A DNA stretch of 64,000 nucleotides from Parietaria judaica (GCA_954871525.1 OX940865.1:22614420-22678419), one strand, 5' to 3'. Numbered from the stretch's first letter, positions 22,719 through 34,939 are shown. Made by a program: numbers and translations. Notes: a model not told the origin generated them from the letters alone.

Positions 22719-23025
22719 GTATGTTTTTCTATGATTTCCCGGAATTTTCGCTTCCGGGAATATGCATAATATATCTTAGAAATTCTCAACAAATAATTCA
22801 TAACTGAACCAATTTTTATTTATAATTTTTATCATAATTTAGCCTATCAGTTGCGCAACCTCGTCAAAGTACCGTGCCATCCTAGAAAATTCATAAAACT
22901 ACAAAATTAGTGACTATGTAAAAAAAAGAGTATAATATGATGTTGATGTTTTCTAAATTTATGTTTTAGTTTATAAAATATAGCTAATAGTCCTCGTTGA
23001 AGGGGGTACAAATTTATTCATAATG

Positions 23026-23026
<1 letters not shown>

Positions 23027-23091
<65 letters not shown>
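23027..23091. repeat. (TA)n microsatellite
   Basis: A pure TA run of about 64 bp is absent or short in the paralogous block near 1.42 kb. Confidence 0.9.
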
Positions 23092-23093
<2 letters not shown>

Positions 23094-24607
23094 ATGGCAA
23101 AATAACTGTGAAACAAAGACATAAAATTGGAGATGTATTATTCTTAGGAGACGATTTTAACAAATAATGATAATAATACGTGCAAAAGGCCGTGGTCGTA
23201 GGAAGATCAAGTGATGTGGCGTGTCTAAAATTGTGAAAAATGTGGAATCTAATGTTGTAGGGGTGTATTGGCAATAATACTATGACGATAGTGACTTCCG
23301 TCACACAAAAAAAATGAGTTTACTATCTTATCCATAAGAAATTGACAAATTCAATTACTTTCGCCGCAAATTACCCTAAATAAAATGAATCAATATAGCA
23401 GCTGGAGAAAATTCCCTACGCCTCGGTTATAGACCTGCAAAGCCATATCCCAATTGAAATTCATAGATTCTCTAGCAATTATGTTTGATTAAAACTTTTG
23501 CAAAGTTTGAGCAAAACTATATAATAGACAAACAACTTTTTATATATGTGCTCGCTACTCACTAATTTTATTTGTCACTTCTATTTTATTTTATTTCATC
23601 AATAATAATATATATATATATAACTTATTTGTATCAAGAACAAAGAAGAAGCAATAACTTACTTTGTTAATGATGCATTAAACTAAAATGCAAGATATAT
23701 AGACGTCTACAACTGCAATAATAATCTTTTTAAGAGGGTGACAATATTAGCTAATTTTGCAATTTAAGAGGGTGACACTATTAGCTAATTTTACAATAGA
23801 TAGAGGGGCACGTAATTGTATCTCATGGAGTTTGAACATATGACCTCTTGTAGATAAATGTAGTGGATTTACGGCCAAAAAAAGCTAGTTGTTTGGTTCT
23901 AAACTGATAAGTTATATATATATATATATAAGTAAAAAAGGGAAGAATTCTAGATTATAGACTAGATTAGATAATTACTAATTAGGCCGTTTGCACAGTA
24001 ATATGCAAATGGGTTATTACTAATTAGGCAAATTTCCAAAAGTCTTCCTTTTTTGGTAAATCATTTACTTGTTTTAAACTATAGCCTATTACCAATATCA
24101 CCTTACAAACACCGTATGACTATACTTGTTTGAAATTTGACAATGACAACTATATTGAGATTTAGAAGAGAAAAAAAGGTATAAACATATGTTATAACAT
24201 ATGTTTATAATTACTATCGTTGAGAATTTGAGAATTTTATTATATTATTAAAATTACTAATTTATAGAGTAGTCATTTAATAATATTTATTTGAGTTGAG
24301 ATCTTATATTTACGATATTATTAATTTATTTATCAATAGTAATTTAACGGGATTCTGCGTGCAGTATTCTTATATATGAAAAATAATCAATAACGCTTAT
24401 TAGTTATATATTATAATCTTCTATGAAGTCTGCCTATCTATAGGTAAAAATATTCTCACAAATGGTATAGATGTAGTGTGACACGTAAAGAGCATATGTA
24501 TATCTTCATTTCTTTCTACATCATTGGTTTTCATGCATGGGAATTACTTAATGAGGAATGCTATCATGGTCAACAATAAGCATAAAAGGAGAGGATGTTT
24601 TGAAACC

Positions 24608-24617
24608 CTATTTATAG
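24608..24617 (+). promoter_or_regulatory. TATA box of phylloplanin-like gene 2
   Basis: CTATTTATAG lies about 90 bp before the ATG at 24707, as in copy 1. Confidence 0.6.
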
Positions 24618-24706
24618 ATGAGGATCCTCAAGCCAATCCTCAACACAAACATCAATTCACATACTTTTTTCATACACTCTCTCTATATCATAAAACACGT
24701 ACCAAA

Positions 24707-25195
24707 ATGGCATACTCCAAGTTCTCCTCGTCCCTTGCCCTAATCGCTTTGGCTCTCGTCGCCATAACCTCACTGCCCAACTCCCATGCTCAGCTCTTGC
24801 CGGATTTACTTCCCCAGCTGCCTCTTCTGGGGTCCACCGTCAACATTCTCGGCGCTCTCCGTTGCAACGTATCGGTCCTCTCCCCTCCGCCGGTTTCGGT
24901 TCAGGTGACGCTCTCATGTGGCGGAACGGACTTGGCTTCTGCGCAAACGAACAGCGTTGGCGCATTCCTGATCACCCTCCGTGGCGCTGCCGCAGCAGCT
25001 TTCAACCCGACAAGCTGCGCGGTCATTGTGAGGACACCCATTGCTAACTGCACCGTCCTCAACGCTGGCGAAGTCCTCCGAGCTCCGCTCACCCAGGTCA
25101 CCGGCCTTCTCTCGTCTATTCTGGGTCCTCTCTTGTCTCTTCTGGGCTCTATTCGAGTCTTCATTGCAGGGCCTTTTATCACCGTTAGGATCTAA
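24707..25195 (+). CDS. Phylloplanin-like secreted protein (copy 2)
   Basis: This single-exon gene encodes 162 residues and is the near-identical partner of 3893-4381. By eye it differs by about eight substitutions, changing two residues (CGA to CGG before TDL; PVAN to PIAN). The open frame extends upstream to 24524, but the paralogs, the signal peptide beginning MAYSKFSSS and the TATA motif at 24608 place the start at 24707. It has the same four cysteines and hydrophobic ends, so a secreted Ole e 1-like phylloplanin is inferred. The 5' and 3' flanks are also conserved, so both copies are probably expressed in the same way. Confidence 0.9.
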   Translation: MAYSKFSSSLALIALALVAITSLPNSHAQLLPDLLPQLPLLGSTVNILGALRCNVSVLSPPPVSVQVTLSCGGTDLASAQTNSVGAFLITLRGAAAAAFNPTSCAVIVRTPIANCTVLNAGEVLRAPLTQVTGLLSSILGPLLSLLGSIRVFIAGPFITVRI

Positions 25196-25479
25196 CCGTG
25201 CAACCGAAAACAGGATTGTCTTCTCCAATAATGCATGTTTTCTTTTTTCAGTTTAATTCCCTAAGTAAATACGTACAGTATATGTACGTATGTCTCTACG
25301 TGTGATAGTTTAGATCTTACGATTACACATGTACTAAATGTTATAATATTATATACTATATGAAATAATAAGGAGAAGATTTCACTTTATATACTGAGTT
25401 ATGGTTTATTCGTATTTTATTTTTTCTTTTCTTCAGTGATTGCAAATGATGGTGAAATAAAAATCGCAAAATACAATTC

Positions 25480-26030
25480 ATGAACTGAAACAAATGACAT
25501 GAGAAAAAGAAAAGAAAAAATCGGTAATATTTCGAAAGCTGATATCTACCGCAATTGGTCAGTGACTGTAACGATGACCAAATGTGTACAGAAAAACACA
25601 TTACTTATAAGTAATGATCATTTTATATTTTTGAGGTTTAGACCATTATTCTATATTTTGTTTTTCATAATTCTTCTCTGATCTTAAAAGGACAAATGTT
25701 AGTATAGAAAATTAGATGGACTAAATAACAAGATATGATAAAATATTGATAATTAAGACAAATACAAGGCGTTTTCGCATTCTACAACTTGATTCTTGTT
25801 TGGAAAATTTGGTACACAACAAACACATGACATAGCCCATCTAAACTCACGAAAGAAGTATAGGTCCGGCCTAATAATTCTCCGGACTTATAAAAAAATA
25901 GAATAACGCAAAAGTTAGTCAAAACATTAATTGATTTCTTAATGTGCTTGTATAAGCTACATTTGCCGATAAAAATCTTATTATTATGAGAAATTTTAAA
26001 CATAATGTTATGATTATTTTCAGTAAATTG
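25480..26030. other. Diverged intergenic DNA, partly paralogous to 4.66-5.05 kb
   Basis: Scattered matches continue past the well-conserved duplication (GACAAATACAAGGCGTTT, CTAATAATTCTC). No gene is seen. Confidence 0.4.
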
Positions 26031-26480
26031 ATTTTTAATAAATTAATAAAAAAAAAGTTATATCATTAATTTTTCTTTTATTAAATAAAGTCAATTTTAA
26101 CCCAAGATATTCACCGGAAGTCCGTTTTCGCGAAATAAAGTGCCCAGGTGTTTCCAAAAATATCAAGATACTCTTAAAGTCAAAAAGTTTGCAAGAAATG
26201 GCCTCGGAACGCTCTCGGAACCCTTAAAGTGGGCCGGGAGCACCTCGGGAAGCCCCACAGACCCACACGAGCCACCACATGCTCCCACGAGCTGCCACAT
26301 GGCCCCACACGCAGCCACGCAGCTCCTGCCCTCCTCACGCGCTTTCAGAAGGGCTTACGTCAGCCTGATGACGTCAGCAGAGGCGCACGCGCGTGAAGTA
26401 ACGGGTACGGCCTCCGATGAGGACGCGGTTTGCGGCGTTGGATCGGCCTCCGATGAGTCCTTTAGTAGTTTATGCCTCTT
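26030..26480. mobile_element. Truncated LTR related to the solo LTR at 21.4 kb
   Basis: The stretches ATATTCACCGG(A/G)AGTCCG, AAAAATATCAA and GGCGTTGGATCGGCC occur in the same order as at 21505-21950. The rest of the LTR is missing. The open frame of about 119 codons here is a composition artefact. Confidence 0.6.
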
Positions 26481-26499
26481 CATTTTGGATAAATATTGA

Positions 26500-27520
26500 C
26501 ACTCGTTAGATATGAGAGTCTAACGTTAGTAACATGTAAAATAATAATTTATCATTTGATATGTAGATATATAAAATAAGTTTATATATATATAAAAGAA
26601 AAAAAATAAAGTGTTTTTCAATGATTCACTTATACGTGTTAAAAGAAAATATAGTTTGAAAGACCGTACGGGTATTACTATTTAATTTTTTGTCCATTTA
26701 GTGTTAAAGTCATGCACACGTCATAACACAATTACTATTAGAAAATTCAAAAATTCAGAGAATCAAGGTCAGGAAAGTTGACACGTACTTAGCTCATCCA
26801 AAATTCTATTAAATTAGTTAGAGAAAAAACAATGGAATAATTTAGTGAAGCAAAATAATAAGTAATTACGCCACATCATACTCGCTCAGAGTCATGAGAG
26901 ACTCAGTGCTTGTTTTTACTGTCTTTACAGGATGATTCTTTTTTTTTTTAATCGGTGTCTTTTACACCAAAAACATACATAGTTCATTGTTACAATGTTA
27001 TTAGGGTAAAACGAGGCTAAGTACTCGATGTTTATAATTTTTTGCGACTTTGAATCCAAATTTTTTTGACAGCTAATGTACTCAAATTTTATTATGTTAG
27101 CTGCATTAAATTTTGATTTTTCATTGTTAAATTTCTCCACATAAGTTGTCACGTCACCCATGGTTACATTTCACTTGAATATGTCACGTGGTCTTTTTTT
27201 TTTCTTTCTCCCGTGGGCCCCTCTGTCTCTCTCCACACTCATTCTTGAGCCGTCACGTGGCTTGGTCTCCTTCACTCTCGACCTGCCACGTGTCAACGGT
27301 GTTGCAAAAAATTTGGTGGCTGGTGAGATTCAAACACACGCATAATAGTACATGCTTTAACAAAATACAGTTACTATTTGTTTATCATCCAATAAAATAA
27401 AGAAAATTAAAACATATAGATGTCTACATGACAAAAGACACAATATAACTTTTTCAAACAGATCATAAATTGTTTGATTTTTAATTAAAATGATATATCG
27501 TTTTTGAAAAATGGTGCTAT
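26500..27520. other. Intergenic DNA without recognised features
   Basis: This is AT-rich with one GC-richer island (about 27180-27340) containing three CACGTG-type motifs (CACGTGG, CACGTGT). No gene is supported. Confidence 0.35.
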
Positions 27521-27779
27521 ATTCCAGAAAACGCAGCGGCAAAATTGCACAAGCATTGCGGTGACGTAGTAATTATTTTTGTTTTACAACTAAGCACCGC
27601 ACGAATGGTTTTGTAACGTCGTTTAAGCAAATTCACATTAACCATATAGCAGTGTCTGTTAAAAATTGTTGTCCGAAATTTTCCACCGCGGTGTCCGTAA
27701 CTTCCGCCACAGTGACTGCTCCTTCAGACAACGCTGTTTAGTTTAATAGCGGTGAAAACGGGCTTTTCCCGTATTGCCA

Positions 27780-28600
27780 TTAGTAGCCCGATCACTTTTA
27801 TTAAGGCTACGGATTTGGTGGTCTTCTGTTTTAGAAAAACTAGAATGATCTCTCCTTTATAATGAATATGTGGTTTTGGTTTAAGAAATTGAAAGAAGAA
27901 AGTATAAATAAATTAATAAAATATCGCGTCGCAATGACACATGCACGTGCCACATTACAGTCAACTTCAAGTGCGCATGTACTTAATATACAATCAACTC
28001 TAACTATATATAGAAAAATATTAACGTTAGAAAATTTAGTAGTGAAAAAATTGATCAGTTTAACAACTTATATTCTATAAGAAATGGCAAGTTTGAGGAC
28101 TTAAGTAAAAAATTGTTCCCAAAATGTATACTAAAAACCCATCCGGGTTTTTTTTTTTAAAACCCGGATACGGATATATCCGGGACCGGGAAAATAAATT
28201 CCCGGATATATCCGGATTGTTTTTTTTTTAATATATTTTAATTAAATCTATTTTCTAGGCCGTTGATCTTGATGATCCAACGGCCCAGATCAAAAGTTTT
28301 TTTTAAACCCGGATATTTTGATATCCGGATTGCGTAATATCCGGATACGGATATATCCGTATCCAGTTTTTTTGTTTTTTGTTTTTTAAATAAGTATCCG
28401 GGGTTTAATCCGGTGGGGTATTTTGGGGACTAGTATAAAAGTTCCCTAATAATATTAAAAATTGGGTGCACCCGATTACAATTCAGCATGCCATGACATT
28501 TCATAGGGGAAATTTTGATGAAACGAGATTAATTAATGACGGTTGTAAAATCCGTTAGTGTGTTGCCTTTATTTTTCTTACGTGAAATTCTTAACATATG
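27780..28600. repeat. Duplicated unit (copy 1; partner 29.49-30.04 kb)
   Basis: GGATTTGGTGGTCT, TTATAATGAATATGTGGTTTT and the 3' landmark TTTTGATGAAACGAG recur at about 29525, 29575 and 29935. The two copies flank the phylloplanin upstream block at 28590-29480. Copy 1 carries a 320-bp insert. Confidence 0.7.
28121..28440. mobile_element. MITE-like insert rich in ATCCGG motifs
   Basis: This stretch is absent from the paralogous unit near 29.85 kb. It is flanked by GTTCCC (28115-28120 and 28441-28446) and composed of repeated CCGGATAT/ATATCCGG motifs, typical of hAT-type subterminal repeats. The terminal repeats are imperfect and the class is inferred. Confidence 0.55.
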
Positions 28601-29480
28601 TAATGCTCTCAAAGCCTTATTACAACTACGATGATAGTAATAAATGATCTATCTTATAGAGATTGAGTTATTCATCCTTATTTGGTACTATAAGTAAATA
28701 TATTTTTTGTATTCTGAAATTTTCTTGTGGCTAAGTACTATATTACTTTAGAGTAATAATTGAGAAGAAACAATATATATATATATATATATATAGAGAC
28801 ACACACACATATATATATTAATTTAAAAGAGTAATTGTTCAACTATGCAAAAAAAATCTGAACCAAAAGTATTTATATATATATTTATATATATATATAA
28901 GTTGATAAATACAGGGATATATTTGTGAATAAGCATCCAATTAATTAGTACTTAAGTGGATAAGTATGTGCTCAAATATTCTTAATCGTTATTTAGAAGC
29001 AAGTATATATGTTTAAGTGCGTGATCGATCGTGTGAAAGTTATTAATTAACCACTGTGTACATAAATAGTGAATACGAGGACTATAGTGAATTAGTGATT
29101 ATTAGCTTGCATTTTAAGTACTATTGCTGCTAAAAATGAAAGATTGAAAATATGTTGGTGTACTTTGTAAAAAGATTGGGTACTTATACTATAAATTTCT
29201 CATAAATATTTTAATTGGCCTATATAAAAAGATGAAGTAAAATAAAAATAAAAAATCGTATATATTATATATGTCTATAAATCGTACGGAATTATGAATT
29301 TGTGAATGCATTAATTAACCTTAGTAGAGAAAAAGTGAATACGAGGACTAAAGCTCACAACATGTTAATCACTAATTACTTACTAATTAGGCAGTAAAAG
29401 CTGTACCCTATGTTAAGGCTAAATTGGCCTCTAGACGTTTTCCTATCATTTCTTCTATTTGCATACTAGCTAGTAGCTAC
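28590..29480. repeat. Orphan copy of the phylloplanin upstream block
   Basis: It is almost the same as 14573-15470, but neither a phylloplanin coding region nor its TATA region lies beside it. It is inserted between two copies of an unrelated duplicated unit, so it was moved or left behind by rearrangement. Confidence 0.85.
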
Positions 29481-30301
29481 TCACACTTTTCTTATTGCCG
29501 TTATTGGCTGTTCCCTTTTACAAAGGCTGCGGATTTGGTGGTCTCTCGTTGAGAAAAATTGGAACTGTCTCCCCCTTATAATGAATATGTGGTTTTGCAG
29601 ACACTAGGTTTCAGAAATAGCAACTAATACAAAATCATAAATAAATCAAATGTCACGTCGCAATACCACATGACAGTCAAATAAATTGCGTGACAATATC
29701 GAAGTAGCAGTCAACCAGATATCACGTGACACTTAATAATCAATTTTAATTGTATATAGAAAAACACTAAAGTTGGAGACTTTAGCCACAAACAAAATTG
29801 AGTTTATCGACTTATTTGTAAGATCAAATGGACTAGTTTGATTACTTTCGTCCAAAATTTCTCCAATGATAGTAAAAATTGGGTGGACGCAATTACATTT
29901 AAGCATGCCCATAACATTTAGTAGGAGAAATTTTGGTGAAACGAGTTTAAATGACGGTTATTACCATTTCGGAGTGTAAAATCCGTTACTGTGTTAGTTG
30001 CCTTTATCTTTCTTACCTGGAATTCTTAACATGCTCTGTCAAAATAGATTCTTTTTTGCCTCACTCATTTTTTAATGAATTACATTATTTTAAAACCAGT
30101 GTTCATTTAAATCGTCTTTGATATAACATATTATGTGTAAAAAGTCCACTCCTTGCAATAAATCGATGATGAAACACTAACAACTCAGGCACTCACACTG
30201 TAATGGAGAGATAAATCTTTCTCTATGAATACAAGTTAGGGATTATTTAACTAAAGATAGTGTAATAAAGAAATTTGGTAATGATTAGTTTAATATAAAT
30301 A

Positions 30302-31456
30302 GGGTTAATTGCGGAAAAAATACCCAACCTTTGTAAATATTCTCCGATAGGTACCCAACTTCAATAAACGTAGGCAAAAGTACCCAACGTCACACTTTTG
30401 TCGCCGACCAACTAACGCCGTTAGACACTGCCTACGTGGCCGTTAGGGTGTCTCGTGTGGAATGCCACGTGGCCAAAGGTTGGGTATTTTCGCCGCCACA
30501 TGATCAAAGGTTGGGTACTTTCGCCGCCACGTGGCATTAAAAAAACAAATTTTTTTTATAATTTTTTCTTTCCCGTTAGCCAATATGTTTTTATTTTTTT
30601 TATGTACATCAAACATGATCAAATAATTTTATAAACAATGTACTTATAAAAAAAATGTTAAAGAAAAACCAAAAAAAATGTTACTTTTCTTTTTTCACTT
30701 TAAAACAAAAAATAATAAGGTTAAACATAATTTTTACCAATCACCGAACTTTCAGTTTAAATTAAGCTTGAACTGTATTTGATACAATTATTTGTTTTAA
30801 TCATGCCTTAGTTTTAAATATGTTATATGTCTGCAAAAATCATATCATGCCTTAATATTAATATTAAAATGCTCGTGTTATTATATACAATAATGTTTTA
30901 GTTTCAAAATTTTAATATAATCTATTAAAAAATTATAAATTATCCCTATAAGAAAAAATATTTTTTATAAAAATATTTTATAAAATTATTTTTTTTAGAT
31001 TTAACATATGTAAAAAAATAAAAATATGAGTCACGGGAAATATTTTTTTTTAAATAAATTAAAACTAATAAATTTAAGGAATTATTTGATTATTTAAAAA
31101 ATAACATAATTTTTTATAAGTACATATTTTATGAAATTATTTGATCATGTTTGATATACGTAAAAGAATAAAAACATACTGGCTAATGAGAAAGAAAAAA
31201 TTAAAAAAATTATTTTTTAAATGCCACGTGGCGGCGAAAGTACCCAACCTTTGATCATGTGGCGGCGAAAATACCCAACCTTTGGCCACGTGGCATTCCA
31301 CACGAGACACCCTAACGGCCACGTAGGCAGTGTCTAACGGCGTTAGTTGGTCGGCGACAAAAGTGTGACGTTGGGTACTTTTGCCTACGTTTATTGAGGT
31401 TGGGTACCTATCGGAGAATATTTACAAAGGTTGGGTATTTTTGCCGCAATTAACCC
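30302..31456. mobile_element. Mutator-like non-autonomous element with 9-bp target duplication
   Basis: The 1155-bp element starts GGGTTAATTGCGG and ends with the reverse complement. Its terminal inverted repeats are about 238 bp and very well matched. It is flanked by ATATAAATA (30293-30301 and 31457-31465). A 9-bp target repeat and long inverted repeats are typical of Mutator-like elements. The paralog at 20854-20862 has a single ATATAAATA and no insert. No transposase is encoded. Confidence 0.92.
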
Positions 31457-32088
31457 ATATAAATAACTTTTTTCGCTTTACATGTTTTGAAACAATAAAA
31501 AACAATCAAGTTATTAAGTTGAGTAAAATAGCTCTTTCCTTTGGACTTGCATGTCTAAATTGTATGCCTCGTACGTTTATGTTGGGTCAAGATCGATGTG
31601 ATGAGATTCATATATAATTTTAATTTGCATTACGTATATCTCTTTTGTTAATAGATCAGTAAGCGATCGACCCAAAGTTAGGAAATTCACGAAGCTTATA
31701 TACTTACTTAATTGTATCTCTTCTAGACCGTAAAACAAAGGTTCTAAATAATGTCATTATCCATAATAAAATAAAATAAAATAAAAAAAATCAATGGTTC
31801 TATTTTGACGGGTTTATCGACGGGTAATGAGTTTGCTGATGAATTTTTTGGAAGGAATAAAAAAAGTTTATTACCGACAAGTAATGTTAACCATGTAAAA
31901 TGAGAAATATATATAACAGGCAAAGTTACCGATCCAGTTTTTCTGGTAAATTGCTAACTGATAATTTTTATGAAAAAAAAATAAAGAGACGAATGTAAAT
32001 TATTATGTAAATATAAATACCTACCGTAACTTATGTTAAAAAAAAAAGAAAGAAGTTATTATTACAATTTAACGTAAACTATATTTAC

Positions 32089-32714
32089 TAGGGGTGTGCA
32101 GAAAAACCGGTAACCGAATTTTAAAACCGTAACCGGAAATTATCCGGTTTAAAATAACCGTAACCGGTTTATTTTGAAAACAGGTTAAGGTTAACCGTAT
32201 CCGGTTTCAAACAGGATAAGGTTACAGGTTAATTATTTTACAAAACAGGTTAATTTGGTAACCGGTTTTTCTAACCGGTTTTAATATTACATTTTTTATT
32301 TATATATTTTAAAATTAATTTAATAGGATTTCTCTCTTCCCAAAAAAAAAAGCCTCTTCGATTCCTTGATCGAGTTGTTGAACTGCGTTTTTTTTTATAT
32401 ATAACTGTTACTTTTTGGTTTTATGTTTTGGATCGGTGTATTTCATTTTGGACTCGGTTGTCTTATTGCTATTTATTTTGGACCGATTTATTTTATCGTT
32501 GCGAATCTGTTGAATGCTATTTAAAAAAAAAAAAACAGGTTAAGGTTAGTAAACAGGTTAATTAGATTTTAATAACCGGAAATTAGGTTAACCGGTTTCC
32601 GGTTAACCGGATTTAAAAACAGGTTAAGGTTATTAAAACATGACTAACCGGAATTAGGTTAAGGATACCAAATAGTTGACAAAAAAACAGGTTAACCGAC
32701 CGGTTGCAGCCCTA
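32089..32714. mobile_element. Non-autonomous hAT element rich in AACCGG motifs
   Basis: The ends are TAGGGGTGTGCA and TGCAGCCCTA (inward TAGGGCTGCA). Perfect 8-bp target repeats ATATTTAC lie at 32081-32088 and 32715-32722. The interior is made of repeated ACCGGTT/AACCGG and ACAGGTTAAGG motifs, the subterminal repeats of plant hAT elements. The empty site is ATATTTAC at 21256-21263 in the paralogous block. Confidence 0.93.
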
Positions 32715-32929
32715 ATATTTACTAATTAATGGGAACTAGGCTCACATATATTAATTCAATTTAGTTTTTCTTTCACAATCTTTCTCTTCCCTATCTTTTT
32801 TCAATTTTTTTTCTCTCTTCTCTTATTTTTGTTGATTTCTTAGCCTCTCTCTCACTCTCTTTCTCTTCTTCTAGCTGCTTGTAGGATCTTTTAGTTGCCC
32901 TGATTTTGTCTTGTTAGTATACTTTTCTA

Positions 32930-33240
32930 CAATAATGATTTAAACCATGTTTTTTTTTTCTTTCTTTTTGCAGAGCTTGGCGTGTTTTACAAGGCGGTCG
33001 TTGACGTGATGCTTCGGATGGGCCGGAAATTTCATGTTGAACTGGCGGCGAATTCCCCACCTATCTTTGAAGCCGGTTTCATAGTTTTATCTATAGTCGG
33101 GTTTGAAGTCATGTTGCTAAACCTCCGCCATTAATTTCTTTCGCTTCTTCGGCGGCGGATGGGGGGGCAGACCGCCCCGAGCTGGTCCTCCTCGTCCACG
33201 TGCGGGTCGAACTTCCTCAGGCTTGGGGGAAACATGATAT
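32930..33240 (+). other. Exon-like fragment of unknown origin
   Basis: After a pyrimidine tract ending TTTTTGCAG (about 32974), an open stretch of about 50 codons reads LGVFYKAVVDVMLRM and onward to a stop near 33134, with balanced base composition unlike its surroundings. It may be a captured gene fragment. No family was recognised. Confidence 0.25.
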
Positions 33241-33289
33241 CTATTTACAAATTAAATAAATTGACTATTCAATTTAATTATTTAAAAAT

Positions 33290-33930
33290 CAAATAAACAT
33301 TATTAGCTACAACGATAGTAATAAATGTTCTACGTTTTAGAGATTGAGCTATTCAACATAATTTGGTACTATAAAGTATAAAGTAAAATATATTTACGAT
33401 TTCTCTCTCGTAATTTAATTAGTTAGAAATGGCTTGCGTATAATATCATGTATTAATTATCATTATGACTTACTAATAGGTAATTTTTTATTGATCAGAA
33501 ATTTTCTTGGGCCTTAACTATATAATATATTACTTTTTTAAAGAAATAGTTGATCCTAGAAACGATATATTACTTTAAGAGAGTAATTGTTTAACTGTAA
33601 ACTTCTAAAACAAAACCTTTTGTTGTATATATGAAGAAATTAATCATGATTGAGATACTTGTGGCATAAGCACCCAATTTAGTACAAGTGCGCTCAAATA
33701 TTCTTAATCATTTTTAGTGGCAGTTATATATCATATAAGTCTACGTGATTGAGTCATTAATTAACCACTGTACAGAAATAGTAAATACAATGTTTAGCTT
33801 GCATTTTACATGGTAATCACTAATGACTAATTAGGCAGCTTCCTGAAAGTCTTAACCATCGTTGGGGTTAACCTGGCCTTACGGTTCTCTCTAGGTCAAT
33901 AGCGCTATATATAATTAGCATTTTTATTTT
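33290..33930. repeat. Diverged orphan copy of the phylloplanin upstream block
   Basis: Landmarks such as GTAATAAATGTTCTACG, TTTAGAGATTGAGCTATTCAAC, AATTTTCTTGGGCC and CACTAATGACTAATTAGGCAG follow the order seen at 14.6-15.4 kb. No coding region is attached. Confidence 0.7.
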
Positions 33931-34930
33931 TTTAATGGCATATAATATTTTATCTATTTTTCACAGTTAAAATTTTGTATTTTTACTAGTTTACTTTTGT
34001 TTAGAACTCTATCCACTTAGTGTTATTTTTGGTATTTCGGTTCATTTAAAGCAAAAACATATACATTACTTCATTGTTATCAATAGTAAAATTTCGCTAA
34101 ATATCAATAATAAAATTTCTAACTTCTGTTGTATATACGAGGACCGAGTTAATAACGATATAACGTACCTATTTTTATTTTTTATGACTGAGTAATTATA
34201 TATATATATATATATATATATAATGTATGAATCTAAATGATAGTACGACAATTAACGACTTTTTGGATGTTATTGATTAATCAGTGTACAGAAAAAGTAT
34301 TACGAGGAGTGAGCACTATAAGCTTGCAACCATAGGTAATTAATTATTAATTAGGCAGTCAAACCATCTATAACTATAAGGGCCAAAGCTTTTTTTTTCG
34401 GAGTTCTTCTTCTTCCTAACAATGTTTTAAAAATCAATTACCTGAAATCGCTCACAAATTAAATTATGAGTTTACCGAGCAATATGGTATTTACCTATTT
34501 CTAATTATATACCGCAAAATTGATTGATATAACAATATAATTTTATTTTTATTTATAAAATACTAATAAATATAGAAATATATTAACTGTTTATAGATAA
34601 ATTTAAATCACTTTACTAAAATTTGAAGTTCATTTAAGATCATTATGCAACTACTATACGTTTTAGAGTTAATTTAAAGTTTTTAAAGATTATGCTGCAT
34701 GCGGGTTCCCCGCGGTTTACCCACAGATTTTAGTAAATCTATAACAGCGTGAGTCTTCTAGTGCAATAAATCCCTCGCTTTGTAGGTTATACTCTCAGTA
34801 CACCTTCGGTATTTCACGGGTTTTAGAACATTTCTTCCTATCATTTCTTCATTTGCGTACTCACTTACAGTTTCTGTTTTATCAATAAAAAACGTATATT
34901 TCATTCTTATTAACCAACTATATCTCTGCA
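33930..34930. other. AT-rich intergenic DNA
   Basis: It contains a (TA)n run (about 34197-34222) and scattered sequence resembling the 9.0-9.2 kb region (GTAGGTTATACTCTC, CTTCCTATCATTTCTTC). No gene is seen. Confidence 0.35.
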
Positions 34931-34939
34931 CAAAATATA

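Larger units (their letters stand above)
22790..25480. repeat. Segmental duplication, copy 2 (partner 1.19-4.66 kb)
   Basis: It is the direct-repeat partner of 1190-4660. It lacks the 690-bp insert of copy 1 and has a longer (TA)n run (about 23027-23091) and a partial internal duplication of the SINE-like sequence (about 23735-23800). Confidence 0.85.
30225..32870. repeat. Segmental duplication with nested insertions (partner 20.80-21.40 kb)
   Basis: It is the filled counterpart of the 600-bp block at 20.8 kb. Three extra pieces are present: an element at 30302-31456, about 215 bp at about 31571-31789 ending in an A-rich tract, and an element at 32089-32714. Confidence 0.85.

Noticed and set aside
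23026..23304. 92-codon frame ending in repeated YI residues
   Set aside because: It is produced by a TA microsatellite.
24524..24706. N-terminal extension of phylloplanin copy 2
   Set aside because: The extension crosses the TATA box and leader and is not open in the near-identical copy 1.
26140..26499. 119-codon frame
   Set aside because: It lies in a truncated LTR related to the one at 21.4 kb, and its composition alone explains it.
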